From contig DF237320.1 of the NCBI GenBank assembly GCA_000708835.1, positions 37,479-92,656 of the forward strand: a stretch of 55,178 nucleotides of DNA, read 5' to 3'. A program made the translations under genes and the position numbers. Source of the DNA: Klebsormidium nitens (Eukaryota; Streptophyta; Klebsormidiophyceae; Klebsormidiales; Klebsormidiaceae). Shown piece by piece: positions 33,731-44,847 of the stretch. Position 1 is the first letter of the stretch. The number at the start of each line of letters is the position of its first letter. The notes beneath the pieces are model-generated. The model had not been told where the DNA came from. It searched no databases and saw only the letters and a list, made by a program, of their open reading frames with translations.

Positions 33731-34930
33731 ATGCGACCCCGGCGCTATACGTGTGGACTGTTGGTCACAATGGGAGGGAACACAATGGCACCTGGTCCCG
33801 GGCAGGGAGACAGCGCACACTGGTACTTACTAGGGTTCTCTCTCAAGCCGCTGCAGAAGGTTAGCTGGAGGTATCTTGCCCTTGCTTTGGTGGTGCTTAA
33901 CGCGGCAGCTTACTCCTGCCTCTGCACCTTTACCTCCCGCCCTTGCGATGTTTGCTCGCACGAGATGTTCAGCAACTCGTCGCGCCAGCTTGCGGCCTGC
34001 GAAGCGCAGGTCCAGGCACTAGCGCTAGCTGAAAGAAAGAAACAAGATGACGGTCCGCCAGCTAAAAGCGTGCCGACCAGCTGCCCTGATTATCCAGGAC
34101 CTAGGACACCCCTCAAGGACTTTGCTTGTGAGATCTTCACGGAGACGGCCCAGCGGATGCAGGATACGGATTTCTGGAAAAATGATGCGGCGCCCGCGAC
34201 TTTTTTGCTGCCCCCGGTGGATCCCCGCTCCCGGTTCCTGTACACGAGCCCGGTCAACGTGGACTCTGGCATGGTGCAGATGATGCGGGACATGAGCGCG
34301 CAGGTTCCAAGGATCATACACCAGGCGTTCTTCGCACCAAAAGTTCACAACCTGCAGCAGCTGGAGCCGTGGCTGGAACGCGCCAACGCCATGCAAGAGT
34401 ACGCAGCTCAGTGGGGCTATACTTACATCCGGTGGGACTTGTCCAGCTCAAACGAGCTTGAGAGGCTTCTGGGGTCTGAGGGATTTCAGCTGCTGCAGTT
34501 GGAGATCAGCAAAGAGCACCTTGCTTCTGCTGCCAATCTGGTTCGCTACGTAGTTCTTGAGGAGCACGGAGGTTTCTGGATAGATCTGGACTATAGCCTG
34601 CCCAAGGATCATACAACGGGAGAACTGATTGACCTTCTGGACGTGTTTTCTCCTAGTGGGGCTACCTTCGTTCCGGAGGCTTCGTGCAGAAACATAGAGA
34701 AGAGTGCGATCTTCGTAGAGACGTCGCTCTTTTCGTGCCCTCCCCACCACCCTATCATCAGAAGGATGATTGCGAGCCAGATCCAGAATTTCGAGGTGAC
34801 AAACGGAGTCGACTTGGCGAAGAGGGGAGGCAGCTTTGTTCAGACGGGCACCATGCTGTTCAATAAGGTTCTGTTTGGAAAATACACTTTGATTGACAGG
34901 CAAACTCTGGACACCATAATGAGTCGCTAG
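33731..34930 (+). CDS. GT32-type DxD glycosyltransferase (OCH1-like), single exon
   Basis: One uninterrupted frame of 399 codons from ATG 33731; ATGs at 33770 and 33785 are alternatives. A signal-anchor helix (WRYLALALVVLNAAAYSCLC, about residues 46-65) is followed by a Cys-containing stem. The catalytic domain opens with QVPRIIHQAFF, then YIRWDL, SAANLVRYVVLEEHGGFWIDLDY with the metal-binding Asp285-x-Asp287, and a C-terminal Trp-poor region with TGTMLFNKVLFGKY. This order (IPKIIHQ.., YWDL, R...L...GG.Y.D.D) is that of the glycosyltransferase sugar-binding DXD family (Gly_transf_sug; OCH1 and related GT32). It is predicted to be a Golgi type II transferase; donor and acceptor sugars cannot be read from sequence. 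It is intact, unlike several neighbours. Confidence 0.85.
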   Translation: MRPRRYTCGLLVTMGGNTMAPGPGQGDSAHWYLLGFSLKPLQKVSWRYLALALVVLNAAAYSCLCTFTSRPCDVCSHEMFSNSSRQLAACEAQVQALALAERKKQDDGPPAKSVPTSCPDYPGPRTPLKDFACEIFTETAQRMQDTDFWKNDAAPATFLLPPVDPRSRFLYTSPVNVDSGMVQMMRDMSAQVPRIIHQAFFAPKVHNLQQLEPWLERANAMQEYAAQWGYTYIRWDLSSSNELERLLGSEGFQLLQLEISKEHLASAANLVRYVVLEEHGGFWIDLDYSLPKDHTTGELIDLLDVFSPSGATFVPEASCRNIEKSAIFVETSLFSCPPHHPIIRRMIASQIQNFEVTNGVDLAKRGGSFVQTGTMLFNKVLFGKYTLIDRQTLDTIMSR

Positions 34931-36621
34931 ACTACGTACGTACCTTTGCCTTGCCACAGTCTCTGAGATCTTTTGTAACTGATTGTACATTTGTTTGTCA
35001 ATCTTAGAGGTAGAGAATGAATCTTTTTGTGCATACGGTACCGTATTCTAGGGAGAACTTTCACTGTCTCGTCCTTACGAGGTCAACAAACCAGACCACA
35101 GGACTCGATCATGCAATTGTTTGAATGGGTGTAGTAGCACTCATTCAAAAATCAAGGCCAGATTCTAGACGTCGAGCTCCTTGCATATCGACGCTGAGAA
35201 TCAGCTGATGGTCGATAAAATCATGACGGATCGGAGGAGGCATATTGTGACATGCATGCGAGGCAGCTCACATCCGCCGAGCTTAATGATCTGGGTCGGT
35301 CAAGCACTCGGTACAATCATGCAAGTGCAATAGTCAGGTATCTTGTGCGTCCAGACGTGTAGGCTGACCGTACCGTATGAGACCGGGCCTTGCGTTATTG
35401 TCCGCTTAAGTGAGGCTTCCGAAGTTCACCGTTCTAGCTCTACCGATATACTTTTCTGCTTTTTGTACGTTTCAAATGTTGCTCATATAGCTCACATTAT
35501 TCAACACGCATGCTCTGACTGGTGCTACTATCATCAGCCACCGCGTCGAAGACTGCAGCAATTTCTAACGTACATCAAGCTAATTGGATGTAATCATTCC
35601 TAGGTTATTTGACACAAAAGGTCCTTCAATCCAGTTGTACAGACGTGGCAGTAATCGGATCAAAGCGACCATGCCCGCATTCAAGTCGAAGCCGGTCAGA
35701 GGGCCGGCCCGGGCCGGGCTTGATGGTCACTTCTTTCGATACACGCTCAAGTTAGGCACAAGCCACTGGGACCTTGACGCAGAGAGAAGCAATTTCCGAA
35801 TCCGGGCATCATCAAAATATGCTTCTGTACTTACCAAAGCAATCATGGTCATCGTGATTACTGACAAGAAAGCAGCATGTCTAACAGAAGTGTTTAGCTA
35901 GCATTGATGTTTCGTCGATGAAAAACGCAAATATGAATATCTTCTCGTACACCCAACAGAAGCTAGTGGCGACTGTCCTGGCTTACAGTTAGTAGAAGCT
36001 GGTAGGCGCAGTTGCACCGCACTGCTAAATGAAAGGTGAAGGCCCAAAGTCCAACACGGACACCAGAGAGAAGGAAGACTAGTGGACCAGACCGTCTCAT
36101 TGGACGAGACCCCGTTGTTAGAGATTTCTACCAGCGAAGCTTACTGATCCCATGTCCATGATTCTTGCCATGCACTTCGATTCGTCATCAATCACCTGTA
36201 CTGGCAGCTACTATAAACTCCGTTCTATTGGGCCCTTCCAAGTTCCGTTCCGCATACTCCCGTAAAATGTACGACCTTTAACGGTGTCTGTGATAATTGC
36301 ATTAGTACTGTCGGCTGTTACTTACCTAGTCCAGTAGTCACTTCTAGCCATGCTTTGTTGAAGAGGAGGCGATCCTGAAAGTACCACTCAACTAAGGCGT
36401 TGTAGTATACTGCCAGCAAGTTCCGCCCGTTTTCGGGAGCATTCTAGAAACGCATGCACAGTCAGCCTTTTCGAGTACGTATAGGCACTTCCACTGCATT
36501 ACAGACCTGTTTGCTTTTGTCTGACAAGCAGTGGCTACTTTCGATTATAATATACAAATACACGCTCCCCTCTTCTCAATATGACGGGCGCAAAATCTGC
36601 TGCATCTCCCAGGATTCCGCT
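34931..36621. other. Intergenic, no gene recognised
   Basis: No exon supported. Short GC-rich GGCCGGCCCGGGCC-type sequence near 35702-35718. Two frames of about 100 codons (35343-35603, 35584-35901) lack motifs. Confidence 0.35.
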
Positions 36622-39600
36622 TCAGGATACGAACCCCTTGGCAAACCTCATCACACACGCAGCGAAATCACCCCGCATTTCCTCCACCTGTGCTCCTCCT
36701 CCCAATTTAGGCACAGTTCCTCCCCAATCAATCCGTCTCCGTTTGGAATTGGACGCTTCGCTAACTCTGGCTCCGAAGCCCCCCTCCCCTTCTCCGTCTA
36801 CATATCCCTGCCCCTGCGAGGCGCGCCCACGTTGCCGTAATATTGCTTGTTGCTGCCCTTCACCGGAAACACTAAGTGGCGAATATGGTTCCTTTCGCAG
36901 TACTGGGGAGGTGCTCTGGTCTAGGAAGTCCATCAGCACCTGCTTGATAGAGGACAAGGGAAAATGTGGATTGCATGGGTTCAGAATTAGCTGGATTTTC
37001 ATCTTAGTCCTTTCAAGCCCCGGCAACTTGAATCGAGGCGCGCGTCACTGTAACGAGATGTTTTCCCTTCTCTTGTGGATTTTTACGACGTACGTTTTGA
37101 TCGAAAAACATTCTTTGAGACAATCACTGGGAGCTCAAAGTCCTAGGTCTTCTTAGCGCAAGCTTGAATATATTACTCGAAGGGAATGAAGACGAGGTAC
37201 GAGCCACTTTACTTCTGTCAGGGGCTTAATTGCTCAGCTCTCGAGCTGAAATTTTGCAGTCGCCGCATGCGAACGGGATACAAGATCAAAACCTCTCAGG
37301 ATTAAGGGCTGCGAACGAATCATCGGAGATATATAGTGGATGCGCACTCAGGACATCAGATTTTTCTAGGATTCTGAAACTGTGAAACTGCTTACGTTGA
37401 GAGGAAGCCAGACTGGGAGTGTGTTCGAGTTCATCAAATAAGAGCCCATATCAGTGCTCAAGGAATGTGCTTTGATCAGAATCGCGAGGTGGCCAACTTC
37501 AGGTACTCAGAAGGGGATTGCTCTTTGAGTTACTGCTCAACTGTGAGCACGGGTACACGTAAATACTCTCACAAAAGTATGCTTTTACACAAAAGGGCCG
37601 TGATCAAAGAAAAGACAGCTTCTTCAACAGTCTTTGATGGAGATCTTCAAACACCGTGACGTACCTCGCTGATTCCCGCACTGTAAAGCCCAATGTCGTC
37701 GAACGCCTTCCACGCTTCCACCCCCGTGTCACCTCCTGTCCGCCTTTCTAAATTCCTATCCGGCCAGTCCCGCAAAGCCCCTAACCCGTCGTCTCCCAGT
37801 CCCGGAAACTGCTGCCAGAACGATCCGCTGAATTTCTCCACTGCGTGATTAGAACTTTGCACCGGGGCTAACGGGTGCGACTCTTCATGCTGACGCGCAG
37901 TGGACGTGCGGGCGTCGAGAGGGACTGACGGGCGCCCGGGCGTCAGTTGAATGCTCGGCGTCAGACATCCCCCTGCGGATGGCCAGGCGTGTAAGCCGTC
38001 CACCGGAAGGTGCTCGCTCAAACAATCTGGTGTCGGGAGAGGATCCAACGAGTGCCACACTCCGGGGTTCCGCCTCCCAGGAGGCAGCTTCCGCGGCCGG
38101 AAAGCAGCACTCTCTGCTTGTTGAATCTGCTGCGATGACGGGGATTCGACGTGCGGCGCTTCATCAGGCTGACCGTTTTCTCGCCGGGCTGAGGCCCCTG
38201 GTGTGACAGCGGCTGACGTATTTGGGGATACCTCCGGAAGCTCAAGGCTGGCGAGACCCACCGGCTCGTCAAAACGGGTTCCGTTTTCTTTCGCTTCTCC
38301 GATGGCGGCCCCGTCCGGCTCTAGTCTTGCCCCGGACTCCCACACTTCAGACGGCTGGTGAAGTTGACGTGGGCGACCTACAGCATACTCTGTTGGAAAG
38401 TCGTCGGCACGGCACGCTAGGGGTCTTTGACTTGTTGGAGCTGTTGCGCCTCCGTTTTTCGGGGACGGGTATTGCGCTCCCCAAATAGCGGCAGCCGGAA
38501 CCGTTGTCCTGACAATAGGAGCTTCTTCCAAAGACGAGCCGGTTGGCGGTACAGCCACTGACAAGCTTCCACGTGGCCCTTTCACCGGCAACTGGTTCAG
38601 CGTAATTTCCGTGTAAGCTGCCAAAGCGATCACGGATTCTTTGTTTGCTTCTGGGGCTACAGAGTCTGCGGAGACAATCCACCGTGAAGCCCCTGTAGCG
38701 TGACAGCAGGACAGCATCAGAAGGAGTTGAACTTGAAACGCTTCATGACCAAAACCGAAACAAACATAGAAGGCTCATCCGAGCCATAATGCTGTCTTCT
38801 CCATCTTTCCATTGGCCCTGATAGTTTCCAAAGATTACTCGCTCGTTCAACCGGCCGCTACGGATTGAAAGGTGTTTCCCTTCTTTAGCTACACGACCTT
38901 GAGAGTCAATCAACGCCAGGCGATGCGGCAAATGCTGCATGCATGCAGCAGGACCTGGTGCGAACATTGCAGCTAGACCTCGCTGAATGACGAAGAACCT
39001 AACTTGAAACAGTTGAACAATCATAAAAGCTGCTACGGACTCCAATTATCAGCCATTGCGAAACACCTCAAACCTCCGAGTCCCCCCCGGCATGCTAGAA
39101 AAGACATTCTCAAAGAAAACACAGAGAGCACGCAGAATGTTGATCGATCACTGGCAGTACTTAGAGAGTCACTCAGAGAGCAACTCTGTGCGTGTCTTGT
39201 TAAAACATCGGGCCGGCGTTAGATTTCCTGGATAAGTATGCTTCTTTTTTCAATTACCCCTGGTTGAGGTTGAAAGTAGGCATGGAACAACAAACTGCTT
39301 TCGAGCTTCTCACCATGAGCAACACTTGCTCTTCCAATCTCGTAGTCGTCATTCCGCGTGCCGAAATCCTTATCCCAGGTCTCCTTGAACGGGCCCGTCC
39401 GCCGTGAACACTTGCCCGTTAATTGAAGCTCCTCCAACAGCGCGCCAAAGCGCTCGAGAGTTTCCTCTCCCGATGCTACAAACTTGGCGCAGGGCAAAGG
39501 AGCAGGAGCGCTATTGGGCCAGATCAGACTCAACTCCTCTTTCCTTGACAGCTTTTGGCTGCCCGCAAATCCATTTTTCAATTCCGCTCCCCCTTGCAAA

Positions 39601-40562
39601 CCCGCCTCTTCCCAATTAGAAGGGAGCGAAACCCGCTGCACCTTTGCTTCGTCTTCTCCGAGTCTTCGCTTGAAGGCTGATCCAGCAGCCCGCCTCCCAC
39701 CCAACGGATTTGAGCCAACGCTCCGATTTCGACCTTCTCCGGTCGGTAGCTTAGCCGCAGCCTGAATTCTCCCCGGCTGCCGTCCGCAACCGTCCGTCTC
39801 TGGTCTGCAGCGGTTTGCCTCTTCCCTGCAGGCGTCCGCTTGTTGTCCGCAGCCGTCCGCTTTTCGTTCCTGGCCGCCAGACTCCCGACTGCTGCCGACT
39901 GATTGCCGTCCGCAACCGTTTGCTTGCCGTCCGCAGGCATCCGCAGGCAACCGGCGGACCTCCGCTTCGGCAGCTGTTCCCGTTGCGTGACAACTAGCAA
40001 CGTCCCCTCCGTTAGTCGCCCCAGCTTTCTTTAGGACTCGCCCATCCGAAGGACCACTAGCGCGCACTGCATTTTCTACATGCCGGGGGGCCACTGTCTC
40101 ACCACTGCCTCCTCGACCGGTTTGCACACCACTGGTTGGCTCAACCCTGTGCTCTAAAGTGCTCCTTTGGCTCCACTGCAGCTGGTCTCCCCTTTCGAGT
40201 ATCTCAGGGGAAGCGGTTGGCAGCAGAGCGCTACTCCGTCCCTTTGGAAGGGCTGTCTCCGCCGCGACGCGTCTCGTATGAGCCTCGAGGAGGGCTTTCC
40301 AAGCCCTGCTCTTCCCCACCCCCTTGCCTACGTTTCTCCAGACGATGGGCCGCAGCCTGGCTGGCAGATCCGCATGCTTGCCTAAAGCCGTGACCCTTTT
40401 CATCTCAAAGTTCACCTCTCCTTCTTCAGCAGCAGGAATTACCAGGTCCGCAAAGGCCCACTCCGTCAGTCTTGGAATGAGGACTTCGTTGTCTCCCGGA
40501 AGGTTAGACCGGGCTCCGCAGGCCCTCAACAAGAGTCCCGGACCACTGCTGCCACCCTCCAT
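36622..40562 (-). CDS. Unidentified basic low-complexity protein, three exons
   Basis: I do not recognise this gene. Three long frames join with matching phases: 40562-39314 (donor CATG|GTGAGA, phase 1), 38692-37665 (acceptor GCTACAG; donor GCGAG|GTACGT, phase 0) and 36939-36622 (acceptor TCAAGCAG, phase 0). Together they give about 860 residues. The N-terminus (VLIPRLTEWAFADLVIPAAEEGEVNF) looks globular. The middle of exon 1 has a degenerate repeat of Ala/Gly-Cys-Gly-Arg/Gln-Gln type (CGRQANGCGRQ, DGCGQQADACREE, DGCGRQPG). Exon 2 is Pro/Ser/Glu-rich and probably disordered, and exon 3 carries SKRRRIDWGG, a possible nuclear signal. There is no membrane helix, unlike its neighbours. It may be a nuclear regulatory protein. 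The start may lie further upstream. Confidence 0.5.
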
Positions 40563-40607
40563 CTGTTTAAAATGCAGCTTTGGGGGAACTATTGGATCTT
40601 TGTTCAA

Positions 40608-43237
40608 CAGGAGTCTTGAGGGACTCGGACATCATGGATGGTCTTCTGTAGTACGGCTCCCACTGGTAGCTCCTCCTGAAAGAGGAATAACCGTTGTCAA
40701 AAGCTAGCACGCTCAAAATTTGTTAGCCAGATCCTGGGTTCAATGTAAATTCGACAGACAGTGCGTGTTGGGATATAAAAGATTTCTGAAGCGGTTGCTA
40801 GAGGATCGATGTCTGTGAGGAATCGAGTATTTTAGATCAAATGCATGAAATATTTTGGTGATCCCCGCTTCCCCATGTCCTTCTGTATCGGCTTTAATAT
40901 TAAAACCATGTCTGCAGATGCGGAGCCTCAAACACTGTGCCAGCTAATTGTCTGAAAGTTAGAAGGCCAGCTATGTGGTATGACCTTTCCAAGTACACAT
41001 ATATCTCTGTCTGTTGTTGGTTTTTTTAAGATGTGCAAGCACCCTCAGAAGCAGGCTTTGTGTCGAGGAAAGTGAGACAAAGCTTGTCTGAAGCAACTTT
41101 CGAATCGCCCACGCTTTTCTGACCTGTAAACATCATGAATTATCTCCAAGCTTAGTAGCCAGTACTAGGTGTCCCTCAAAATGAACCGCTTTCAACAACC
41201 ACGGAGGCACACAGACTCCAACCAATTTCCCAAGTTGTTCTTCCACTTCACACTATTTCTATGGCACGCAAAGCTAGTGTAAGAAGGGGCCACCATCTTT
41301 CCCCTTCTGCACCACAGACCTCTGTTTAGAGACGGTGCAGAGACCGATTGGATAGCAGGCATGATATCTTTTGTTCTGGCTCGCTGATTAATTTGCATAT
41401 GACATGACAAGCGATTGACCCACCGTAGCCTGCATGCGCTAAGCCAAGGTTTTTGCCTAGGTAAAATTAGCTCAAGCCCATAGCGGGCCGCTACAACTAG
41501 TTGTGTTCAATTGAGAAGATTATCAACCAGCGCTAGGCCTCGTTATACGTGATTGAAAAGCGCGCAGCCTGAGAAGCATTTTAAAGGAACCCCATGGTTC
41601 CGATGCATCGAAACCCACATCGATCGAGTTCCAATATTCACGTGCAGACAGGAAGACGTCGCACCTACCTTGATCTCAGGGATGGCAGCTGATCGATTGC
41701 GGTGGCTCAATCAAGCCTGTAATTGATTGATAACTTTAAACCGGCCAACTTGAAGAAAGGGGCACGGACTGGTTGAGCAAAGCTGGGCCACAACTTGAAG
41801 ATCACTGAAGTTCACTGGCAGTACTCTAAGATGATAAGATGCCAATCAAACCAAAGTGCCAGCAAACATCAGACGAGTTGCCCAAAGCTTTGCACTTCTT
41901 TTTTGCGGCCGCGGCAACTAGAACTTGAATTAAGTTGAAGCCCTCAGGATCGAAAGTCTCCGAACAAAGTAACGCTGGTGTAATTGCTTCCTTTGCAGCT
42001 GAGTATATCCCCGGATGCAAAGCATGCAGCGCGGAGAACACTTGATTGAAGCCTTCATCTACCTGACCATGCAGTCAGGTCAGGACGTACGTACTGAGGG
42101 AAAGCGATGGGAGGCCGCACCTGCCTCTTCAACATCATGAAGGAGCTACTTCAACAGGAGCCGATGCCCCCGAGCTGGGCAGTCTGTGACGTCACGCATC
42201 TTTGTCCTTCAACATCCAGAAGAAGATAGCACAGCTGCAATCAGAGCAGCCTTACATCCTCTCTTCCATCTGGCAAACGCCGGTGAACCATCTACACCAT
42301 GATGGTAAGGCGAGTCCATTTTTGAACCCGAATTCTGGTACCTACAACCCGCTTTCTAATTGGGTTTGTCGGTCGGTCGGTCGGAAGAATATCTATTGAA
42401 TCAATGACTGATCTATCCTTTTGCTCATGAAACCTATACTGAGCTATTTCCAGATATATTAATGGCAATGAGATATTGGGGTGTCGACTTTGTCGAGGGC
42501 AAAAGGGCGCAAGGAAATCAAGTCACAAACACCACACACTCTTATCCTTTCTATTCTGAAGGATATTCATTCTCGAAGGGAAAACATTATCCACATTTTT
42601 ATCATGAAATTGATTCGTCCCATTCTGGGTTGGTCGGGGACTGGGAATCACCGCATTCAATTCAAACGGCCTAAGCAGCGGACCGTCCCCCTTCCACGGT
42701 TGCTGCAGTTGGTGGTTAATTACACTTCTTTGATTCGAGCATAGCAGGCTCTGCTGGTTAAATTGATCTGGCATAGAAGTACTCTCTCTCGAAGACAGGT
42801 TCACCGAACCACAGCACGATGGCATACATTTTGTACCGTACGTACTCGCTCCGACCTCCCGAAAATTGCGTACTACGTACACTGATTGATATGACCGGTT
42901 CAAGTCCCGCGACTGTTCGCCTACCGTCGATACGTGACCTGACAGTCTAGATGAGCTGCACACAGGCAGGCCGACACGGCCGCCGAGGCCAGCTCCCGCC
43001 GCCTGCGCACGTACGGACTAGTCTGACCACTGAGTGCATGACGGCAATCATGAAACTCGCAAACTTTCGGCTGCGTCGTGTGAAGCAGGCGCTGTGACGC
43101 TGGAGGACTGAGGTAAACGAGACAGCTTCAATATTCAATGCACCTCCGGTGGTTGGTCAAGGCACGCACTCGCATACTACCTATGTGACGTCCTCAGGCT
43201 GTGTCATGGGACAATGATTTCAAGGAAAAAAAAAAAA
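40608..43237. other. Intergenic up to the gap, no gene recognised
   Basis: No supported exon. Frames of up to 146 codons (42523-42963 minus) lack motifs. (CGGT)n microrepeat at about 42368-42383. Confidence 0.35.
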
Positions 43238-43850
43238 NNNNNNNNNNNNNNNNNNNNNNNNNNNNNNNNNNNNNNNNNNNNNNNNNNNNNNNNNNNNNNN
43301 NNNNNNNNNNNNNNNNNNNNNNNNNNNNNNNNNNNNNNNNNNNNNNNNNNNNNNNNNNNNNNNNNNNNNNNNNNNNNNNNNNNNNNNNNNNNNNNNNNNN
43401 NNNNNNNNNNNNNNNNNNNNNNNNNNNNNNNNNNNNNNNNNNNNNNNNNNNNNNNNNNNNNNNNNNNNNNNNNNNNNNNNNNNNNNNNNNNNNNNNNNNN
43501 NNNNNNNNNNNNNNNNNNNNNNNNNNNNNNNNNNNNNNNNNNNNNNNNNNNNNNNNNNNNNNNNNNNNNNNNNNNNNNNNNNNNNNNNNNNNNNNNNNNN
43601 NNNNNNNNNNNNNNNNNNNNNNNNNNNNNNNNNNNNNNNNNNNNNNNNNNNNNNNNNNNNNNNNNNNNNNNNNNNNNNNNNNNNNNNNNNNNNNNNNNNN
43701 NNNNNNNNNNNNNNNNNNNNNNNNNNNNNNNNNNNNNNNNNNNNNNNNNNNNNNNNNNNNNNNNNNNNNNNNNNNNNNNNNNNNNNNNNNNNNNNNNNNN
43801 NNNNNNNNNNNNNNNNNNNNNNNNNNNNNNNNNNNNNNNNNNNNNNNNNN
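43238..43850. other. Assembly gap (613 N)
   Basis: A run of N. The sequence GGACAATGATTTCAAG occurs immediately on both sides (43208-43223 and 43856-43871), and the left flank ends in poly-A. The contigs may therefore overlap, or a repeat may be collapsed here. Confidence 0.95.
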
Positions 43851-44847
43851 ATGACGGACAATGATTTCAAGACCGCATGCAGTTGATCAACTCAGCGCTA
43901 GCGAAGTGGCAAGCTAGACCGGCCAGCGCTGCACTAAGGAACTAGCGTGAGACTGTGTACACACGAACCACTCATGCTGCCACTGCCGGTCTGCAAAGAA
44001 CGTCGACGAGTCGCATACATACTCTGCCCTAAAAGTGGATTATTACCGAATTCAGATCGTTGCCAGCGTTTCAGCCTTCGACGTCAGCACAGCTGAGTTT
44101 TCTATAGCATTCAATCAAGGCAGAAGAATGCGGGCGAACTCAGGTTGCAGCCCGTTTTGAAAACATAATGCGGTACATTACAGAACCTCTTCAGCTGAGA
44201 AATGGTAGGAAGGCTGCAGTAAGACGGCGTGGCATGAGCTACCTAGCTTCCACTGCAAGGTAGCTAAGGCAGCTTCCGGCCAGCTATTTTCTCCCAAAAA
44301 CGTCTTCAATTTAAGACCGTACTAAAAAGAACTAGGTAGTCGGGCCAGAAGTCTTCCTGTCGAACAGCTAGGCCGTTATCACAGGATTAGCACTGTCAGG
44401 AGGGGTACCATGGCCCGCAAAGCCTTCCGAGCTTCAAGTTAATGGCCCTTGAATGTTTTGTCTTGATAGGACGTGCTGACGTGCGCTCAGCAACAGGGAC
44501 CAAAGCGTGTCCTTGAGTTGGGACCACGGATCCTTCTCCACTAGCGGTTTGAGCTACCTTATTCTGACGAGATTCTCATATCTTGCACTAGAGGATCAAC
44601 TTCTTGCAAGGGGTACGATTATCTGGTCCATTAGTGTCGTGACCCCAGTGTTCAAAGCGCGCATGCAGAGAATCTCCTGCCAACACCCTAATTGGCAGCA
44701 CCTCGGCCACTTCGGACGCTCTTAACCGCGCAAGGACCATTGCACTCCCCTTTCAGGGCTTTCCGGCTGTTCCTTCTGCCGCCATTCAGCCAGCAACCTG
44801 TTGACGCGCACGTGAACTGATCAGTTAGCGTAGACCTGCATCGCCTG
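43851..44847. other. Intergenic, upstream flank of GT4 gene
   Basis: No exon recognised between the gap and the GT4 start codon; the short frames show no motif. Confidence 0.35.

Noticed and set aside
36454-37156. Plus-strand frames of 128 and 191 codons
   Set aside because: Pro/Ser-rich shadows of the minus-strand exon at 36622-36939; no start context or domain.
37979-40393. Several plus-strand frames of 70-130 codons
   Set aside because: They lie opposite the long phased exons of the minus-strand gene and have no splice or domain support.
43201-43870. Frames of about 216 codons on both strands
   Set aside because: They consist almost wholly of unknown residues from the N gap.
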